Below, piece by piece: positions 15,770 to 17,173 of a stretch of DNA of 17,173 nucleotides. Every line of letters starts with the position of its first letter. Positions within the stretch are counted from its first letter, which is position 1. This stretch comes from JBDKTK01 sp039680225 (lineage in GTDB: Bacteria > Desulfobacterota > Syntrophia > Syntrophales > UBA4778): positions 1 through 17,173 of the forward strand of contig JBDKTK010000381.1 in NCBI GenBank assembly GCA_039680225.1, written 5' to 3'. The translations under genes and the position numbers were made by a program. Below the pieces are notes generated by a model, which was given only the letters and a program-made list of their open reading frames with translations, did not search any database and was not told where the DNA came from.

Positions 15770-16201
15770 TTACTTTTTCAGAAAGTCTGAAATAATTTCT
15801 ACCAGGAGTTCGGAAAATTTAATTGCCTGCTCAGCCTCCCTTCTGGATATGATACCCGCAGTATCGTAGACAGCCTGGTTTCTTTTGATCCTCATGCGAT
15901 CAAAAAAACGAACCTCTGTCTTTAGATCATTACCTAACGCCATCTCTGCAAATTGAATGGCGGCCTTATGATTCCCTTCTCCACCCGAAAGCCTGTACCC
16001 TTCCGAATAGATTAATCCGCGAGTGGCTTGTAAAACGGCTTTATAGGCAATGTTGAAAGCCCAATCCAAAACTTTGTCGAGCATTTCAGCTGCGGCCTTC
16101 AGATCCCTGCGGGCAAGCCTTAATTGCGCTTCTATCTGGGAGGGCTCTGCCTTAAACGGTTTTATGAGGCCTCTAGCCAGCAGTGTCTCGTAGCCAGCCA
16201 T
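15770..16201 (-). CDS. HEPN-domain protein, partner of the adjacent nucleotidyltransferase
   Basis: The 143-residue, all-helical protein fits the HEPN fold that pairs with minimal nucleotidyltransferases. The C-terminal motif RNQAVYD (Arg107-Tyr112) aligns with the family R-x4-6-H region, but the His is replaced, so ribonuclease activity may be lost or altered. The start at 16201 has AAAGGA (16207-16212) 5 nt upstream and lies inside the end of the preceding gene, overlapping it by 29 nt, a sign of tight coupling. In characterised MNT/HEPN modules the HEPN protein is the toxin (an RNase) and the transferase silences it by adding nucleotides to the HEPN Tyr. Here that assignment is by family only. 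The region is AT-rich compared with nrdD next door. Confidence 0.75.
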   Translation of the reverse strand: MAGYETLLARGLIKPFKAEPSQIEAQLRLARRDLKAAAEMLDKVLDWAFNIAYKAVLQATRGLIYSEGYRLSGGEGNHKAAIQFAEMALGNDLKTEVRFFDRMRIKRNQAVYDTAGIISRREAEQAIKFSELLVEIISDFLKK

Positions 16202-16775
16202 CTTTTTCCTTTAAAAATATTTTTGGTTCTTTCATGAGCCTTGAAATGAAAGGGTCATTCTTAATTCTTCGTTCTTTGAATTCAGTCAAGCTGAAGACGG
16301 CGGGATTGATATTCCTGCCCAGTTTATCTTCCGATTGGTCCAGAATTTTTGAGACCTTTTCCAAAGAAATATCACCAACAATCATCAGGTCTATATCGCT
16401 CTTAACATTTTCCATCCCCGCTGCAACAGAACCGTAAATGAAAGAGTAATCTATACCTGATTCTTTGGAGATTGCCTCCCGGATGACGCCAGCTGCACCG
16501 GTCGTTTTTAAGAAAATGGAGTGGAATTCTTTGTACAAAAGAAAGTCGAAGTTAATCGAATAATATCTTCTGGCCGATGTGATTTTGTTTTTGCGACACG
16601 TCAATATTCCGATTTTCTCCAGATTGGCAAGCTCGCGTGTTATATTGCCGCGGTCCTCGTTTATCAAGCTCGCAATTTCGCCTGGATAGAACTCCTCTCC
16701 TGAGTGTGAGAAGAACAGAGCCAAAATGGACACTCTCAATTTGGAGCAGAATATTTTTTCCAGAAGCTCATTCAT
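16173..16775 (-). CDS. Winged-helix - minimal nucleotidyltransferase fusion (MNT, putative antitoxin)
   Basis: The 200-residue protein has two parts. Residues 1-80 look like a winged helix-turn-helix of ArsR/MarR type: FYPGEIASLI, ITRELANLEKIGIL and a wing ending in RRYYSI. Residues about 100-190 are a minimal pol-beta nucleotidyltransferase with the Gly-Ser pair at 115-116 and metal-binding Asp127 and Asp129 in KSDIDL. A third acidic residue is not obvious, as in several MNT proteins. It overlaps the HEPN gene by 29 nt. The DNA-binding half suggests it represses its own operon, and two similar dyads lie immediately upstream. No clear Shine-Dalgarno precedes the start. In the MNT/HEPN scheme this would be the antitoxin; a transcription regulator with a transferase role is an alternative. 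Confidence 0.8.
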   Translation of the reverse strand: MNELLEKIFCSKLRVSILALFFSHSGEEFYPGEIASLINEDRGNITRELANLEKIGILTCRKNKITSARRYYSINFDFLLYKEFHSIFLKTTGAAGVIREAISKESGIDYSFIYGSVAAGMENVKSDIDLMIVGDISLEKVSKILDQSEDKLGRNINPAVFSLTEFKERRIKNDPFISRLMKEPKIFLKEKDGWLRDTAG

Positions 16776-16777
16776 GT

Positions 16778-16811
16778 TGTAATATTTACCACATGTGCTG
16801 TAAATTTTACA
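16778..16811. promoter_or_regulatory. Two dyad operators upstream of the MNT/HEPN operon
   Basis: TGTAATATTTACC (16778-16790) and TGTAAATTTTACA (16799-16811) agree at 10 of 13 positions, and each is nearly its own reverse complement. Their centres are 21 bp apart, two helical turns. The nearer one lies 3 bp from the MNT start codon, so binding would block transcription or translation initiation. Confidence 0.6.
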
Positions 16812-16940
16812 TCATTTTCTTTCGGATTGATATTGAATCAAATAAGGCAGGGGGGATTCACATGTATTAATTCAGAAAGTGCCGCACTGAAGCGAAAACA
16901 GATTCGCCTGAGACAGGTAAATATTGCCCGCCTTTTTGTC

Positions 16941-16969
16941 TTGACAACCAATAACGATATCGGTATTAC
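16941..16969 (+). promoter_or_regulatory. Candidate promoter of the right-edge gene
   Basis: A perfect TTGACA (16941-16946) is followed after exactly 17 bp by TATTAC (16964-16969). Transcription would begin about 75 nt before the ATG at 17053. The -10 matches consensus at four of six positions. Confidence 0.5.
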
Positions 16970-17052
16970 AGGAAAACTCTTTAGAGGTAAAACTATTTTT
17001 ACGCCATAAGCGCTTTATCGGTTCCAACGAAACATTCAGAAAGGACACTCAT

Positions 17053-17173
17053 ATGGCTATCAAGAAACAGGCGGCCGGACGTATTTCGAAAAAAATAGAA
17101 CTCCCGTCTCCCACCCTCCAGGCGTATTTGAAAAAGATAATTTTCGATGATGAGGAGTATTTGATTTTTCTGG
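17053..17173 (+). CDS. Unrecognised protein, N-terminal 40 residues only (3' partial)
   Basis: The frame beginning ATG at 17053 stays open to the right edge. AAAGGA ends at 17045, seven bases before the start, and a TTGACA promoter lies upstream, so a real gene is likely. The visible N-terminus is basic (MAIKKQAAGRISKKIELP) and then turns acidic and hydrophobic (IIFDDEEYLIFL). It has no signal peptide and no recognised motif. It runs divergently from the MNT/HEPN pair. Nothing can be said about function from 40 residues. Confidence 0.6.
   Translation, partial: MAIKKQAAGRISKKIELPSPTLQAYLKKIIFDDEEYLIFL

Noticed and set aside
16827..17009. 60-codon + strand frame between the MNT gene and the right-edge gene
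   Set aside because: It begins at TTG without a ribosome-binding site, and the TTGACA promoter for the next gene lies inside it.

Overview
The window is GC-rich, gene-dense bacterial DNA, apparently from an anaerobic Gram-negative organism. The main clues are a GmhA-type heptose isomerase (lipopolysaccharide or surface-glycan synthesis), a class III oxygen-sensitive ribonucleotide reductase, an outer-membrane-style lipoprotein signal, and a dispersed inverted-repeat element of a kind I associate with Deltaproteobacteria (Desulfobacterota). That lineage is a low-certainty inference. No tRNA, rRNA, CRISPR array or IS transposase is visible.

Layout. Bases 1-1177 (+) hold the 3' part of a ClpP/SppA-fold serine protease of the SDH type and a single-domain universal stress protein (Usp). 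Bases 1178-1490 are non-coding with several dyads. Bases 1491-2858 (+) encode an AT-richer orphan lipoprotein. It runs tail-to-tail into a large gene (2871-6113, -) encoding an unusual fusion: a PTS EIIA domain joined to a P-type cation ATPase. A divergent promoter region at about 6114-6291 leads to a tightly packed + operon (6292-9217): a conserved hypothetical, a YwqK-like protein of seven 24-residue repeats, and a tandem-domain Usp. Then come minus-strand genes. surE (9268-10047) has a 126-bp inverted-repeat element in its leader. dnaK (with terminator), grpE and gmhA form an operon (10317-13460) led by a near-consensus promoter whose spacer carries a G8 tract. An nrdD-like gene (13628-15640) follows. 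The right end (about 15660-17173) is AT-rich and accessory-like. It holds an overlapping HEPN / winged-helix-nucleotidyltransferase pair with two operator-like dyads upstream, and then the start of an unrecognised + strand gene with its own promoter.

How it may fit together. The left half reads as a stress and ion-homeostasis neighbourhood: two Usp proteins, a membrane-associated type of protease, and an ATPase carrying a phospho-acceptor domain that could couple ion pumping to PTS phosphorylation state. The middle is protein-quality and housekeeping stress functions (DnaK/GrpE, SurE). The right end is a toxin-antitoxin-like module of probable foreign origin. The most notable items are the EIIA-ATPase fusion, the homopolymer tract in the gmhA-grpE-dnaK promoter, and the self-regulation architecture of the MNT/HEPN pair.
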